64,000 nt of DNA from Chloroflexi bacterium HGW-Chloroflexi-3 (GCA_002842045.1 PHBX01000004.1:40680-104679); one strand, 5' to 3'. Shown: positions 18,875-28,590, numbered from the stretch's first letter. Numbers and translations are program-made. The notes: generated from the sequence alone by a model not told the origin.

Positions 18875-19453
18875 ATGATACCAGCCCCAAAATATCCCTA
18901 TCCGTTTATCGACCATATTATAATTTCAGAAGAAGAAATTCGAGAACGCGTGAGAACGCTAGGTGAACAAATCACAGAAGAATACAAAGATTCTGAAAAG
19001 ATTTTATTAATGGGGCTGTTGCGAGGCAGTGTGATGTTCATCACGGATTTGATGCGTCAGATCCAGAGGCCGCTCACGATTGATTTTATGTCGGTTTCTT
19101 CGTATTCCGGGACTTCATCCAGTGGGTTTGTGCGGATTGATTCGGATCACAAGTCTAACATTCACGGCTGGGATGTAATTCTGATCGATGATATCGTCGA
19201 TACAGGCTATACTATTCACACCGTACGAAAATTACTGGCTGATCGAAAACCAAACAGTCTTAAAACCTGCGCTTTACTGGATAAAGTTGAACGCCATAAA
19301 ATCGACATAAAAATCGATTATCTGGGTTTTTCCATTCCGGATTATTTTGTGGTTGGCTATGGTCTCGACCTTGATGAAAAAGGCAGAAATCTGCCTTATA
19401 TTGCCTCAGTCGATCTGAAACGCTATCAGGAATTATACGGGGATCTTAACTGA
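18875..19453 (+). CDS. hpt: Hypoxanthine phosphoribosyltransferase
   Basis: A 192-residue type I phosphoribosyltransferase that salvages hypoxanthine/guanine with PRPP to IMP/GMP. The PRPP motif is VILIDDIVDTGYTIHTV. The PPi loop is LLMGLLRGSVMF, the flexible-loop region MSVSSYSGTSSSG, and the purine-binding C-terminus DYFVVGYGLDLDEKGRNLPYI. AAGGAAGTGA precedes the ATG. It is monocistronic here. It complements the guaB and purB genes at 41-44 kb. Confidence 0.95.
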   Translation: MIPAPKYPYPFIDHIIISEEEIRERVRTLGEQITEEYKDSEKILLMGLLRGSVMFITDLMRQIQRPLTIDFMSVSSYSGTSSSGFVRIDSDHKSNIHGWDVILIDDIVDTGYTIHTVRKLLADRKPNSLKTCALLDKVERHKIDIKIDYLGFSIPDYFVVGYGLDLDEKGRNLPYIASVDLKRYQELYGDLN

Positions 19454-19469
19454 TCAAAAGCCTGATTTA

Positions 19470-20294
19470 TTAGTTAATCCAGCCACCAGCTTTCATGGTC
19501 TTTTTTGTCCATTCGATAACTTTTTCCCTGGCAAAAAGATCGTAGGATATGCGTGATGATGGAACTGAGATTTTTTTATCAAAATACAATCCTGTGAGCC
19601 CCTCAATTTCCGGGGATGTGGCCAGATAAACCGGTGTTTCTGCACCCACAGTGACATCTTCTCCTGTCATGTTAAATCCATTCTTTAGCATTTTTGTTGT
19701 CACCACACCAGGATGTAATGCATTTACCGTGACACCCGTTCCTGATAATTCATCCGCCAGGCAGTAAGTAAAATACATCAACATCAATTTAGAATCGGCA
19801 TAAGCTTTATAACTATCAAAGAATTGACCGGAGTTGTTGGTTAATTCTTCCAAATCTATGCGGCCACGTTTATGAGCAATCGAGGAGATATTCACCACGC
19901 GAGCTGGGGCACTTTTGAGTAATAAATTTTGCAGGTTTTTTGTTAAGACATATACAGCCAGGTAATTGACTACAAGGTTAATTTCAAAACCATCCAGGTT
20001 GATTTCTTTGTGTGTTTTATATATTCCAGCATTATTAATCAAAACGTCCAGCCGGTTATAGCGTTCCTGAATTGTCTCTGCCATTCTTCTGACATTTGAC
20101 AGAGAAGTAAAATCTGCGCTGATATGTTCGATTGTGGATCCTGGAAATTTTTCTATAATTTCATCAACAGTTCGTATGCATTTTTCTTCATTACGACCAT
20201 GCAGGATTATTTGATATCCCTGACTTGCGAGTTCGCATGCTATTTGTTTCCCAATACCATCAGTTGCACCAGTAATTAAGATGGTTTTATTCAT
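19470..20294 (-). CDS. Short-chain dehydrogenase/reductase
   Basis: A 274-residue classical SDR resembling the retinol-dehydrogenase/WW-domain oxidoreductase branch: cofactor motif TGATDGIGKQIA, NNAG, catalytic Ser in VNISSIAHK and the Tyr-x-x-x-Lys pair in KAYADSKLM, then NALHPGVVTTKM. Arg/Asn at the end of strand 2 (LHGRNEEKC) suggests NADP preference. The substrate is unknown. AAGGAATGA lies before the ATG. Confidence 0.9.
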   Translation of the reverse strand: MNKTILITGATDGIGKQIACELASQGYQIILHGRNEEKCIRTVDEIIEKFPGSTIEHISADFTSLSNVRRMAETIQERYNRLDVLINNAGIYKTHKEINLDGFEINLVVNYLAVYVLTKNLQNLLLKSAPARVVNISSIAHKRGRIDLEELTNNSGQFFDSYKAYADSKLMLMYFTYCLADELSGTGVTVNALHPGVVTTKMLKNGFNMTGEDVTVGAETPVYLATSPEIEGLTGLYFDKKISVPSSRISYDLFAREKVIEWTKKTMKAGGWIN

Positions 20295-20453
20295 TTATCT
20301 CATTCCTTCACAAATAATCACTTAATAAGTATAACAAAAATAAAACCTGATGTTAACATTGAGTAATACCATCAAAAAAAATTCAGAAAATGTTCACGCT
20401 CCTAAAGAAGAAGTGAATAATACTTTATGCTATTTCTGAAGCAATTTGAGTAG

Positions 20454-21908
20454 TTACGGAGTGGATGTCAGCGTAACAGTTGATGGAGGTGTATTTGTAA
20501 AAGTGGTTGTCGGTGTGGCAGTCAACTGGTAAACATAAATTTTTGGTACCCAACCCTGGCGATCTTCTTCGTCAATGACTTTTACCCACACAAGATATTC
20601 ATAAACCACTTCTTCCGGTAAAACTGTCAATAATTGGTTGGAACGCAATGTGCCGATGACAGGACCACCGGGTGACTGATATAAACGAAGTAACGGAACA
20701 CCTGTCAAGAACACACGTGCCTGAGCTGGTGTTGAGGTGGGTGTGATGGTAGATGTCGGCAGGGAAGTAGCAGTTGCTGTAGACGTAAATGTCGCAGTTA
20801 CCGTTTTTGTAAATGTTCTTGTTGGTGACGGCCCAGGTGTGAATGTTATTGTCGGAGATGGTGTATTGGTCGCCGTTGGAGGAATTAAGGGGTCTAGTCT
20901 TTCAGCAAAGATTTGATTTACCCGTAACGCGACTGGTTGGTTGAGAGAATCGACAATCGATTCCTGTAATGCGATTACCTGTTCATATTTCATTGGATTA
21001 TTGGTTCGAATAGTCATATCAATTGAAATTGTTTCATTTTCCTGATTGGTTGTAAAGTCAACCAGCTCCGCATTGTTGATTTCATTAACTTTTTCATTGA
21101 GTAACTGGCTAATCGTACGATATTCAGCAGCTTGTCTAACAAAATCAATACTGAAATATGTGAGGGGTATTAATAAAATTACAATCAATAAAGCAGAAAA
21201 CTGCAGACTTGGTGGGAGTTTACGGTTGTTATCTAAAGGATAGGGATTAAAACCCCGCAGAAAAAACACAAACGCTGCAGCAAACGCAATTGTGACTGCA
21301 TTGGTGATAAACAAAAGAAAAGCGCCCCCGGCAACATCCCATCGTTGTAAAGCGACTCCAATCCCGACCGTGCAAATTGGTGGCATCAAAGCAGTTGCGA
21401 TCGCAACACCGGGTAATGCAGCCGATAATCGCTCCTCTGTTAATGAATAAGCCGCCGCAATACCACCTGCCAGAGCGATCATGAGATCTATTGGGCTGGG
21501 ATGTGTTCTGGATATAATCTCTTGTGGTAATTCATGCAGAGACACAAATGGTAAATATGAGTTAATAACAGTTAATAGAGTTGATAACCCAACTGCCAAT
21601 AATGCGCCTCTCAACACAGCAGAAAGTGCTGATTTTAAGAGCGTTCTACGACCTATCATCGACGCCAGACCAATCCCTATGATGGGTGACATCAACGGGG
21701 CAACCAGCATCGCGCCAATAATGACCGCAGGCGAATGGGTTATCAAGCCCAGGGTAGCAATACTGGTTGAAAGAATAACCATCAAAAAGTAATCAAAACC
21801 AGGTGAGGATGATTCGGTAATATCTGCAATGATTTCCCGACGTTGATCAAAAGGAATTTTTCGAACCGGGGATTTGATATTAGCAAAGAAATCTGAAAAT
21901 TTTCCCAT
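20454..21908 (-). CDS. DUF389 membrane protein fused to SH3-like domain
   Basis: Residues about 35-240 are the DUF389/TIGR00341 membrane domain (LGLITHSPAVIIGAMLVAPLMSPI, TALMPPICTVGIG) with about six membrane segments. A domain of about 85 residues follows, then a Thr/Pro/Ser-rich linker (about 345-400, TPSPTITFTPGPSP type). After that come an SH3b-like module (about 400-465: LRLYQSPGGPVIGTL...GWVPKIYVYQL) and a second Thr/Pro-rich tail. DUF389 function is unknown. The tail architecture suggests an exported or cell-surface end. It is 25 bases downstream of the diguanylate cyclase and probably co-transcribed. Confidence 0.85.
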   Translation of the reverse strand: MGKFSDFFANIKSPVRKIPFDQRREIIADITESSSPGFDYFLMVILSTSIATLGLITHSPAVIIGAMLVAPLMSPIIGIGLASMIGRRTLLKSALSAVLRGALLAVGLSTLLTVINSYLPFVSLHELPQEIISRTHPSPIDLMIALAGGIAAAYSLTEERLSAALPGVAIATALMPPICTVGIGVALQRWDVAGGAFLLFITNAVTIAFAAAFVFFLRGFNPYPLDNNRKLPPSLQFSALLIVILLIPLTYFSIDFVRQAAEYRTISQLLNEKVNEINNAELVDFTTNQENETISIDMTIRTNNPMKYEQVIALQESIVDSLNQPVALRVNQIFAERLDPLIPPTATNTPSPTITFTPGPSPTRTFTKTVTATFTSTATATSLPTSTITPTSTPAQARVFLTGVPLLRLYQSPGGPVIGTLRSNQLLTVLPEEVVYEYLVWVKVIDEEDRQGWVPKIYVYQLTATPTTTFTNTPPSTVTLTSTP

Positions 21909-21933
21909 TATGTTTTAGTTCCATGTCCAGGGA

Positions 21934-24423
21934 TCATTTTTGCTGCCAGGCTCTCACCCGATTTCTCCCAAACTGCTTTGCCTCATATAATGCTTTATCG
22001 CTTTCATCGATCAGGTGGTCTAATGATAAGGTTGTGAACTTGAAACAGGACACCCCAAGGCTTATAGTGATAAATGTCTGAGCTGTGACCAAAAGAAATG
22101 GGTATTGGGCAGTGACCTCGCGCAAACGTTCTGCGACCTGGGTTGCATCTTCCAGGTTCGTTTCCGGTAAGAGGATAATAAATTCTTCACCCCCAAACCG
22201 GGCGAAAATATCGGATGTTCGTAATTCTTCCTGAATTCTCTGAACAAATTGCATTAATACCTGGTCACCTGCCAGATGACCATAATGATCATTTACATTT
22301 TTAAAATGATCTATATCAATCAAAATAATCGACATGGGGTTTTGGTAACGTTTGCTGCGGGAAAATTCTTTTTGAGCTAATTCGTAAAAATATCGGCGGT
22401 TAAATATTCCTGTTAATGTATCAGTGAGCGCCATTTGTTGAGTTTGTTCAAATAACCGCGCATTTTCAATCACAATAGCAGCACTGTTGGCAAAACTTAA
22501 AGCCAGGCTGGCATCTTCCTGGGTATAAGCGTATGGGTTGTAATTATCAAGCGTCAGCAAGCCAATGAATTCATCATGCCGAATAAGGGGAACGCCCATC
22601 CAACCGCGTACCAGGTCAGATCCTTTCCATTTATCAAAACGAGGATCGTTTTGGGCATCATCCAGAATGATGGGAGCTTTTACCATTTGTATTTCCCTCA
22701 ACAATAAATCAGTCGCTGGAAATGTTTTATTGATTAATCGCGCTGTGTGTTGAAAACCGCGAGCAGCGACCACTTTAAATTTATCCTGGTCTCTCAAGAA
22801 TAATGTTGCACTATCATAATTTAAAACTGTTTTTAATGAAACCAGAATTCTTTTTAATACCTGAGAGAGGTCTAATTGGGAAGCTAAATCATCAAGTGCC
22901 TGTTTTAATGCCTGAGCCTGGATCATCGTTTTTTCTGCTGCTTGTTCAGAGTGGATACGTTCGGTGACATCAGAAATAAAGCCTTCCAGTGCTGTCAATT
23001 CATCTTTCTCATCAAAAATTTCCTGTCCTTTTTCCCAAACCCATTTTTCAATCGAATTATTTAATTGAAGTCGATATGTAATTTCAAAGTCTTGTTTTTT
23101 TGCCAGGGCATCCTGTATCTGATCCCAGACCTTTTGCCTGTCACCTGGATGTATTAGCTGAGCATATGCAATTTTACGATTGCCGATCAAATCCTGCTCC
23201 GCATAACCAATCAGCTCCTCCGCCCCAGCACTGACAAATTCCATTGTCCAGTCTGGGTCATTTTTACAGCGATACGCCATGCCAGGCAGACTTTCTAATA
23301 AAGTTGATAAGTGGCGTTGGTTTTCTTGAAGGGTTAATTCGATTTCCTTGCGATCCGTAATATCAATGGTGATATTCAATAGAAATTCGTCGGATATTTT
23401 TATATAGTCAGCCAACAACCACTTTTCCACTCCCGTTGTTTTTAAAAAATGTTCAGTTTCAATATGTTGGCTGATTCCAGTCTCAAAACAATTATAAAAT
23501 CTTTGGATGATTTCTGTTTGACCATCAAAAAATTCTTCTATGGTTGATCCCATCCATCGTTTAATCTCTCCATTGCTTAAATTTTCAGAAGCTAAGTTAC
23601 AGTATTCAAGAATAATCTTTCCATCCGGGGTCATTTTCCATAGTAAAGCTGGGTCATGAATTCCATGGAATATGGAATTGAATAATTCCTCATCCTTGTC
23701 CTGTCGTTTTTCGTTTCTATTCTTTCTCGAGATATCCTGACCAAAAATCAGTACCCCCAGAATTTCCTCACGGAGATCACGAACGGGTTTAACTTTGTAT
23801 TCAATCGCAAACGATGCATCGGAATTCTCGGCATGATGGATCACAAATGTAGAACTTTTACCGGAAAAACCTGTTTTGATGTGTGGTAAAAAGATGTTTA
23901 ATTTCTCTGGATCAATAAATAATTCCAGAAGCGAATCACCCGAATTAATCGGTTCCTGATTAAGCAGTAAGAACAACAAATTAGCTGCTTGATTAAATGC
24001 CCTTATTCTGTAATCAGGGTCGATAAAAAAAAGTGGGGTATCCAGGTTATTCAGCAATAATTCAGAAATATTTTTGTAATTTTTGACTGGCTCACAGGGG
24101 TCATTAAACACCAGTAGCCACTTGTTATCCCAATCAAATGTATAGCTCAAACGAAGACTCTGTTTTTGATCCTTATTCGGTATGGATAAATGGACGATAC
24201 GAGAGCTGGACTTTTCGTTTTGCAGATTATCCTTAACATCTGACCATTCAGGAAACCAATCCTGACAGGCTAAATGATCAATTCTGTGTTGTTCCAATCC
24301 CATGAATTGAGAGAATGCAAGATTGCCAAATAATATCGATCCCCCCGCATCCAAAATGACAAGTTTATCAGAGATAATGTCAAGGAATGGTTGGAGAGAT
24401 TCAAACTTTTCTCCCAGAGACAT
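21934..24423 (-). CDS. Diguanylate cyclase with PAS and GAF domains
   Basis: Makes cyclic di-GMP from two GTP. Domains in order: three or four PAS modules (roughly residues 10-490, ending in a PAC motif FISDVTERI), a GAF domain (about 510-660, MGVPLIRHDEFIGLLTLDNY) and a C-terminal GGDEF domain whose active site reads FARFGGEEF. RTSD five residues before it is an RxxD inhibitory site, so product feedback is likely. There are no membrane segments, so it is probably a cytosolic sensor. ATG 24423 is preferred because GTGAGGA precedes it; ATG 24441 in frame is the alternative. A PilZ effector gene lies at 30.7 kb. Confidence 0.9.
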   Translation of the reverse strand: MSLGEKFESLQPFLDIISDKLVILDAGGSILFGNLAFSQFMGLEQHRIDHLACQDWFPEWSDVKDNLQNEKSSSRIVHLSIPNKDQKQSLRLSYTFDWDNKWLLVFNDPCEPVKNYKNISELLLNNLDTPLFFIDPDYRIRAFNQAANLLFLLLNQEPINSGDSLLELFIDPEKLNIFLPHIKTGFSGKSSTFVIHHAENSDASFAIEYKVKPVRDLREEILGVLIFGQDISRKNRNEKRQDKDEELFNSIFHGIHDPALLWKMTPDGKIILEYCNLASENLSNGEIKRWMGSTIEEFFDGQTEIIQRFYNCFETGISQHIETEHFLKTTGVEKWLLADYIKISDEFLLNITIDITDRKEIELTLQENQRHLSTLLESLPGMAYRCKNDPDWTMEFVSAGAEELIGYAEQDLIGNRKIAYAQLIHPGDRQKVWDQIQDALAKKQDFEITYRLQLNNSIEKWVWEKGQEIFDEKDELTALEGFISDVTERIHSEQAAEKTMIQAQALKQALDDLASQLDLSQVLKRILVSLKTVLNYDSATLFLRDQDKFKVVAARGFQHTARLINKTFPATDLLLREIQMVKAPIILDDAQNDPRFDKWKGSDLVRGWMGVPLIRHDEFIGLLTLDNYNPYAYTQEDASLALSFANSAAIVIENARLFEQTQQMALTDTLTGIFNRRYFYELAQKEFSRSKRYQNPMSIILIDIDHFKNVNDHYGHLAGDQVLMQFVQRIQEELRTSDIFARFGGEEFIILLPETNLEDATQVAERLREVTAQYPFLLVTAQTFITISLGVSCFKFTTLSLDHLIDESDKALYEAKQFGRNRVRAWQQK

Positions 24424-24560
24424 AAAGTTATCCTCACCCATTAAAAATTATTATATATGATAATCAAAGCAAAAAATAGTTAGTCTTTTTATTTTCCAAA
24501 TATCCAGCAAGTGATTTTTTCTAATTCCCTCACCTCCAATACCCATGAGTAAAATTCCTG

Positions 24561-24566
24561 TAAAAT
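24561..24566 (+). promoter_or_regulatory. Extended -10 element, possible leaderless promoter
   Basis: TG immediately followed by TAAAAT lies six bases before ATG 24573, so transcription would start at or next to the start codon. No Shine-Dalgarno is present. Weak -35. Confidence 0.4.
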
Positions 24567-24572
24567 ATAAAA

Positions 24573-25439
24573 ATGTCTGAGAAAACGAATGGTACAACAA
24601 AAACGCTTTCACAAATTTTTGGGTGGAACCGCACCAGTTACGTATTAATGAGTTCCTTTGCTTTGTTATTATTTATTATCGGATATGTTTGGTGGCCTCT
24701 TGTTGAAGAATATATCTCTACTTACAATCCCGATCTGCCTTTCTGGATTCAGTTCGATTGGCTCTTACTTTCCATTTTTTTGGTCATGTCGCTTCTTCTC
24801 ATGGCGAAAGCGGATATTAAAAAGGATTTGCCCATCATTTTCGTTGGTCTCGTGGGTGGATTGGTAATTGAAAGTTGGGGAACACAAACTGATTTGTGGT
24901 TCTATTACACATATGAAAGACCTCCCCTATGGATTATTCCTGCCTGGCCTATCGCCAGTCTCTCGATCGACCGGTTATTTCAGCTTTTAAACGTAAAATC
25001 AGATCAGATTCCATCAAAAATTTTTCAGATCAGTTATTGGGTCATATTCACTGGATTTTATATCTATATGCTCTATTTTGTTTGGCCCACCCTGGATAAA
25101 TCATTAACCATCATGGCACTGTTTTTATGCGCTTTTTTAATTCTGACACCTGTCAACCAACGGGCCATGTTATTGACATTCATAGCTGGCAGCGGATTGG
25201 GTTATTTTTTGGAATTGTGGGGTACAACCCGTTATTGCTGGACTTATTACACGTTCCAGACACCTCCTTTTTTTGCGGTTATGGCTCATGGCATGGCTGC
25301 TGTGGCTTTCTGGCGCGTGGTGCAACTTTTCAGGATTTTCGAACCTAAATCGAATAAACTCCTTCAAAAAATGCTGAAAACAAATAAAAATAAAAAAAAG
25401 CACAGTCTGAAAAAACTGTGCTTAAAAAAAGGAGGATAA
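24573..25439 (+). CDS. Membrane protein with an internal duplication
   Basis: A 288-residue protein with about eight hydrophobic segments. Two related stretches are visible: VIESWGTQTDLWFYYTYERPP (residues about 97-117) and FLELWGTTRYCWTYYTFQTPP (about 217-237). Both are E-x-WGT followed by a W-x-YYT and PP pattern, so the protein looks like a duplicated four-helix unit. I do not recognise a named family. The Lys-rich C-terminal tail (about 20 residues) is encoded by the terminator of the opposite-strand pspC gene. It has no RBS but an extended -10 close to the ATG. Confidence 0.75.
   Translation: MSEKTNGTTKTLSQIFGWNRTSYVLMSSFALLLFIIGYVWWPLVEEYISTYNPDLPFWIQFDWLLLSIFLVMSLLLMAKADIKKDLPIIFVGLVGGLVIESWGTQTDLWFYYTYERPPLWIIPAWPIASLSIDRLFQLLNVKSDQIPSKIFQISYWVIFTGFYIYMLYFVWPTLDKSLTIMALFLCAFLILTPVNQRAMLLTFIAGSGLGYFLELWGTTRYCWTYYTFQTPPFFAVMAHGMAAVAFWRVVQLFRIFEPKSNKLLQKMLKTNKNKKKHSLKKLCLKKGG
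25391..25423 (-). terminator. Terminator of pspC gene, inside the opposite coding region
   Basis: On the minus strand AAGCACAGT (25415-25423), an eight-base loop and ACTGTGCTT (25398-25406) form a nine-base-pair stem followed by a T-run. It lies 27 bases past the pspC stop and within the last codons of the plus-strand membrane protein. Confidence 0.9.
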
Positions 25440-25449
25440 GGATTACCCT

Positions 25450-25668
25450 TTATTGATCTTTAAATTCTCCTTCAATATAAGGTGGTAGAACTGGCATTAA
25501 GATCCATAGAATAACATAAATCAGAATTCCATTCCCACCCAAAAAGAATAATAAAACAAACAGCAAACGCACAATCGTTAGATCCAATCCAAGATAATCA
25601 GCCAGACCCGCGCAGACTCCCGCGATCATTTGTTCATTAGGTTTTCGATATAATTTTTTATTTGACAT
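25450..25668 (-). CDS. PspC domain protein
   Basis: A 72-residue PspC-domain protein with the typical KLYRKPNEQMIAGVCAGLADYLGLD start followed by a hydrophobic hairpin (LLFVLLFFLGGNGILIYVILWILMP). The family is linked to phage-shock-type membrane stress signalling. Start ATG 25668 is chosen because AAGGAGATTCTA lies directly before it; an in-frame ATG five codons upstream would contain that RBS. It is transcribed alone, with its terminator in the neighbouring gene. Confidence 0.9.
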   Translation of the reverse strand: MSNKKLYRKPNEQMIAGVCAGLADYLGLDLTIVRLLFVLLFFLGGNGILIYVILWILMPVLPPYIEGEFKDQ

Positions 25669-25699
25669 TAGAATCTCCTTCATCCATATATACGAGGAA

Positions 25700-25738
25700 T
25701 TCCAAAAAAGGTTTCAGAGAAATCCTTTTTCTCTGGAA
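25700..25738 (-). promoter_or_regulatory. Leader region with two competing hairpins upstream of pspC
   Basis: The minus-strand leader can form CAGAGAAA paired with TTTCTCTG (25715-25735), or alternatively AAAAAGG with CCTTTTT plus TTCC with GGAA (25700-25738). The two are mutually exclusive. Whether this segment is transcribed and regulatory is not known. Confidence 0.25.
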
Positions 25739-25851
25739 TCACACTTGTAAAATCAATCCAAATTTCGATTGACTTTGATTTGGTTCATCATTAAACTTGA
25801 TTTTGTCTTTGGTTCCTGACTTTTATTCAATTAATCAGCCGGAGGAATTAT

Positions 25852-27048
25852 ATGGAGCAGAAACGTCTCATTCGTTACACCATGTTTGGTTTGTTGTATT
25901 TCACACAAGGAACCATTTTAAGTTATTTTACTGCGTTGAATGCCCTGTATCTACTCGAATATGGAATTGATCTAACACGGATTGGAATCATGGGCACGAT
26001 TGCTTTGATCCCTTTTGTGATTAAAGTTTTTCTTGGAATGCTCAGTGACAAAGTCAACATTTTAGGATTGGGACACAGAAAACCATATATTGTTATTGGT
26101 TTATTAGTGCAAATGACCTGTTTAGTATTTGTCCCATTGATTAATCCCGGAACCACATTCTGGTTATACGTAGCTATTGCTTTTCTACTGCAAATGGGAA
26201 TGGCTTTATACGATACCTGCACGGATGGACTTGCTTTGGACACCACGCCTGTGTCAGAAAAGGGTACCATCCAGGGTTTTATGGTAGGTGGACGTGCTGT
26301 AGGTGTGATCGTAACCGCTTCTCTGGTGGGGCTTTTAGCTGATAATGTCTCCTGGAGTTCTGTATTCTGGGTGTTAGCCATCCTGACACTGCCACCATTT
26401 TTCTTCCTGCATACTGTCAAAGAAACCCCAAGAATTCAGGAACGCGCCTTCGATTGGAAAGCATTTTCTGCCTTCAAACAGCTGCCAGTGATTGCCCTGG
26501 CCATTATTGGATTCATCTTTTTTCTGATCATCATAGGAGTCAACCAGATTGTTAATCCTTACTTGCAGGAAACATTCAATATCAGCCTGAGTACTGCTGG
26601 ATTTTTTACAACGATCTGGGGGGTAGGTGTTGTACTGGGTAGTATTGCTGGAGGTGGATTGATTAATAAATTAGGCAATCGTAATGCAGTCATGATTGCG
26701 ATTGGTGTTGCCCTGGTTGCCATCCTATCACTGGCTGCCATTAACCAGCTTAATTATGCCTGGTTCCTGGTAGCCCTCTTTGGTGTTTGTTATGGCACCT
26801 ATCAGACGGTATATTTTGCATTAGCGATGGAATATACCGATCCTCGCATCGCAGCCACCATGTTTTCAATCCTGATGGCGGTCACCAATATTGGTCAGGG
26901 AGTTGGTTTGGGATTAACCGGATTTTTCGCGGATTCATTTGGTTTTAAAGCAACGTTCATTGTCATGGCATTATTGAATTTTGCAGTTCTACCATTCCTG
27001 CCTATGATCTTTGGGAAACATGTTAAAAAAGCTGTACCTGTTGTATGA
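25852..27048 (+). CDS. MFS transporter
   Basis: A 398-residue major facilitator protein with twelve predicted segments. The cytoplasmic loop 2-3 motif is present as LGMLSDKVNILGLGHRKPY, reminiscent of AmpG/SLC33 and PucC-like members, together with ALYDTCTDGLALDT. The C-half (GVGVVLGSIAGGGLINKLGNR) repeats the loop motif. The substrate is unknown. GGAGGAATT precedes ATG 25852. It is followed convergently by the HIT gene. Confidence 0.85.
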   Translation: MEQKRLIRYTMFGLLYFTQGTILSYFTALNALYLLEYGIDLTRIGIMGTIALIPFVIKVFLGMLSDKVNILGLGHRKPYIVIGLLVQMTCLVFVPLINPGTTFWLYVAIAFLLQMGMALYDTCTDGLALDTTPVSEKGTIQGFMVGGRAVGVIVTASLVGLLADNVSWSSVFWVLAILTLPPFFFLHTVKETPRIQERAFDWKAFSAFKQLPVIALAIIGFIFFLIIIGVNQIVNPYLQETFNISLSTAGFFTTIWGVGVVLGSIAGGGLINKLGNRNAVMIAIGVALVAILSLAAINQLNYAWFLVALFGVCYGTYQTVYFALAMEYTDPRIAATMFSILMAVTNIGQGVGLGLTGFFADSFGFKATFIVMALLNFAVLPFLPMIFGKHVKKAVPVV

Positions 27049-27059
27049 AATGATTAGCT

Positions 27060-27482
27060 TTATAGAAAAACTTTGAGATCATTTGCCAGACGGTCCAAAT
27101 CAGATCGATCTGGTAATTTTCGGTAATCTGGCCCAAACACCAAACGAAACCCATCTCCGGCAAATCGAGGAATCACGTGCAGGTGTACATGAAACACGGT
27201 TTGGAATGCAACCGCACCATCCGCAAGAAAGAAATTGATACCTTCACAACGAATGCGACTCTTTTTTAATCCAGCAGAAATTTTTTGACCGACCTTAAAG
27301 AGATGTCCACCAATCTCAACAGGTAAATCATTCAAACCGATGGCATGTTGGCGGGGAACCACAAGGACATGCCCCGGTGTAACTGGTTGAATATCCATAA
27401 ATGCCAGGCAATTATTATCTTCATAGACTATACTGGCAGGCGCGTTCCTTGCGACGATCTGACAGAAGATACAATTTTCCAT
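27060..27482 (-). CDS. HIT family protein (histidine triad nucleotide hydrolase)
   Basis: A 140-residue HIT domain: CIFCQIVARNAPASIVYED at the N-terminus (with the CxxC of many HIT proteins) and the histidine triad FHVHLHVIPR, whose middle histidine is the nucleophile. It hydrolyses AMP-linked or dinucleoside polyphosphate substrates. ATG 27482 lies one base after the upstream stop and matches the family start; an in-frame ATG seven codons earlier would overlap the previous frame. Confidence 0.9.
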   Translation of the reverse strand: MENCIFCQIVARNAPASIVYEDNNCLAFMDIQPVTPGHVLVVPRQHAIGLNDLPVEIGGHLFKVGQKISAGLKKSRIRCEGINFFLADGAVAFQTVFHVHLHVIPRFAGDGFRLVFGPDYRKLPDRSDLDRLANDLKVFL

Positions 27483-27483
27483 A

Positions 27484-28590
27484 TTAACTCTCTTGCCTTC
27501 CAAATTTCTGATGAAAACGAACTATTTCTAATTCGGTGAAATCAACATCCAATAAATTGGGCTGATCCAGTTGGATGCGATCAGGAATACCATCATGATT
27601 GATCATAAAAGTTAACAGCCCAACAGGAATATAGGTGTCATCCCAAACAATCTCGAAGGTATCCTGATGCCAATGTCTTAGCTCGGCATGGAAGCATTTC
27701 GAATGCTCAAATGATAAACGCAGCTTATTACCTGTCTGATATACACTGATCAGTCCTGTTTTTGGATCATGATAATCGCCACAATAGTGGTTTAATGCAA
27801 GACTGGTTGTCGTGTTTTCTTTCCTGGATTGCCTGCGTTCATTCAATAAATCGGCTTTCTTCTGGAAAGATTCTGTTTGAATTTTTGCATAAATATCTGA
27901 CCAGGGTGTTTCTTCCAATCCCAGGATTTGATCGAGCACGGAATAATACAACGCACTGAGTGCATATCCCGGTTCGATATTGGTGAAGATGACAAACCCC
28001 ATCATCTTCTCCGGTACGATTGACATTTGGGTGCGCATGCCATCCACTCCACCCGAATGTGCAATGATCAAATGGCCACAATAATCACTGATAAACCACC
28101 CCATCCCATAGGCATTCAACATGGGGGTCAATTTTTGTAGAGCAGGTTGTAGAGGTTCAACCGGAATGATGGTTTGAGGGGTCCAGAGTTCTTTGACGCG
28201 CTGGGGTGAAATGATTGTGCGGCCATGATATTCACCCTGATTGAGGAACATTTGAACATATTGTGCCCAATCCCAAACAGAGGAATTGACAGCTGCTGCG
28301 GCACCTACATTTTCGTGATTTCTGTACGGTATTGATTGAATTCGGCCATTGATCCAGGCATGCGGAATAGCATAATTCTGCAATCTGTTCAGGTCGGATA
28401 ATTTCGTTGTGGTACGCTGCATTCCCAATGGTTCAAAAATGTGCTGAGTGACAAAATCATCCCAGGTTGTATCGGTAATTGCTTTGATTATTTCGCCTGC
28501 GACCAAATAAGTGACATTTTGGTAGGCATACGTAGAACGAAAACTGGAGTCGGGTTTATTTTCTGTCACCAGGTATCCAATAGACAACAT
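27484..28590 (-). pseudogene. N-terminally truncated serine beta-lactamase-fold hydrolase
   Basis: The remaining part matches class C beta-lactamase/PBP-like hydrolases from the YxN region on: FRSTYAYQNVTYLVAGEII, FEPLGMQRT, and HSGGVDGMRTQ as the third motif, then a C-terminal beta domain (about residues 240-368). The catalytic SxxK motif and about 130-150 N-terminal residues are missing. The nominal ATG 28590 lies inside the end of the upstream methyltransferase frame, which is itself cut short. A deletion that fused both genes explains the pattern. If made, the product should be inactive. Confidence 0.7.

Noticed and set aside
27484..28590. A beta-lactam resistance gene
   Set aside because: The catalytic SxxK motif is absent, and the fold is shared by many peptidases and esterases. 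The gene is best seen as a remnant.
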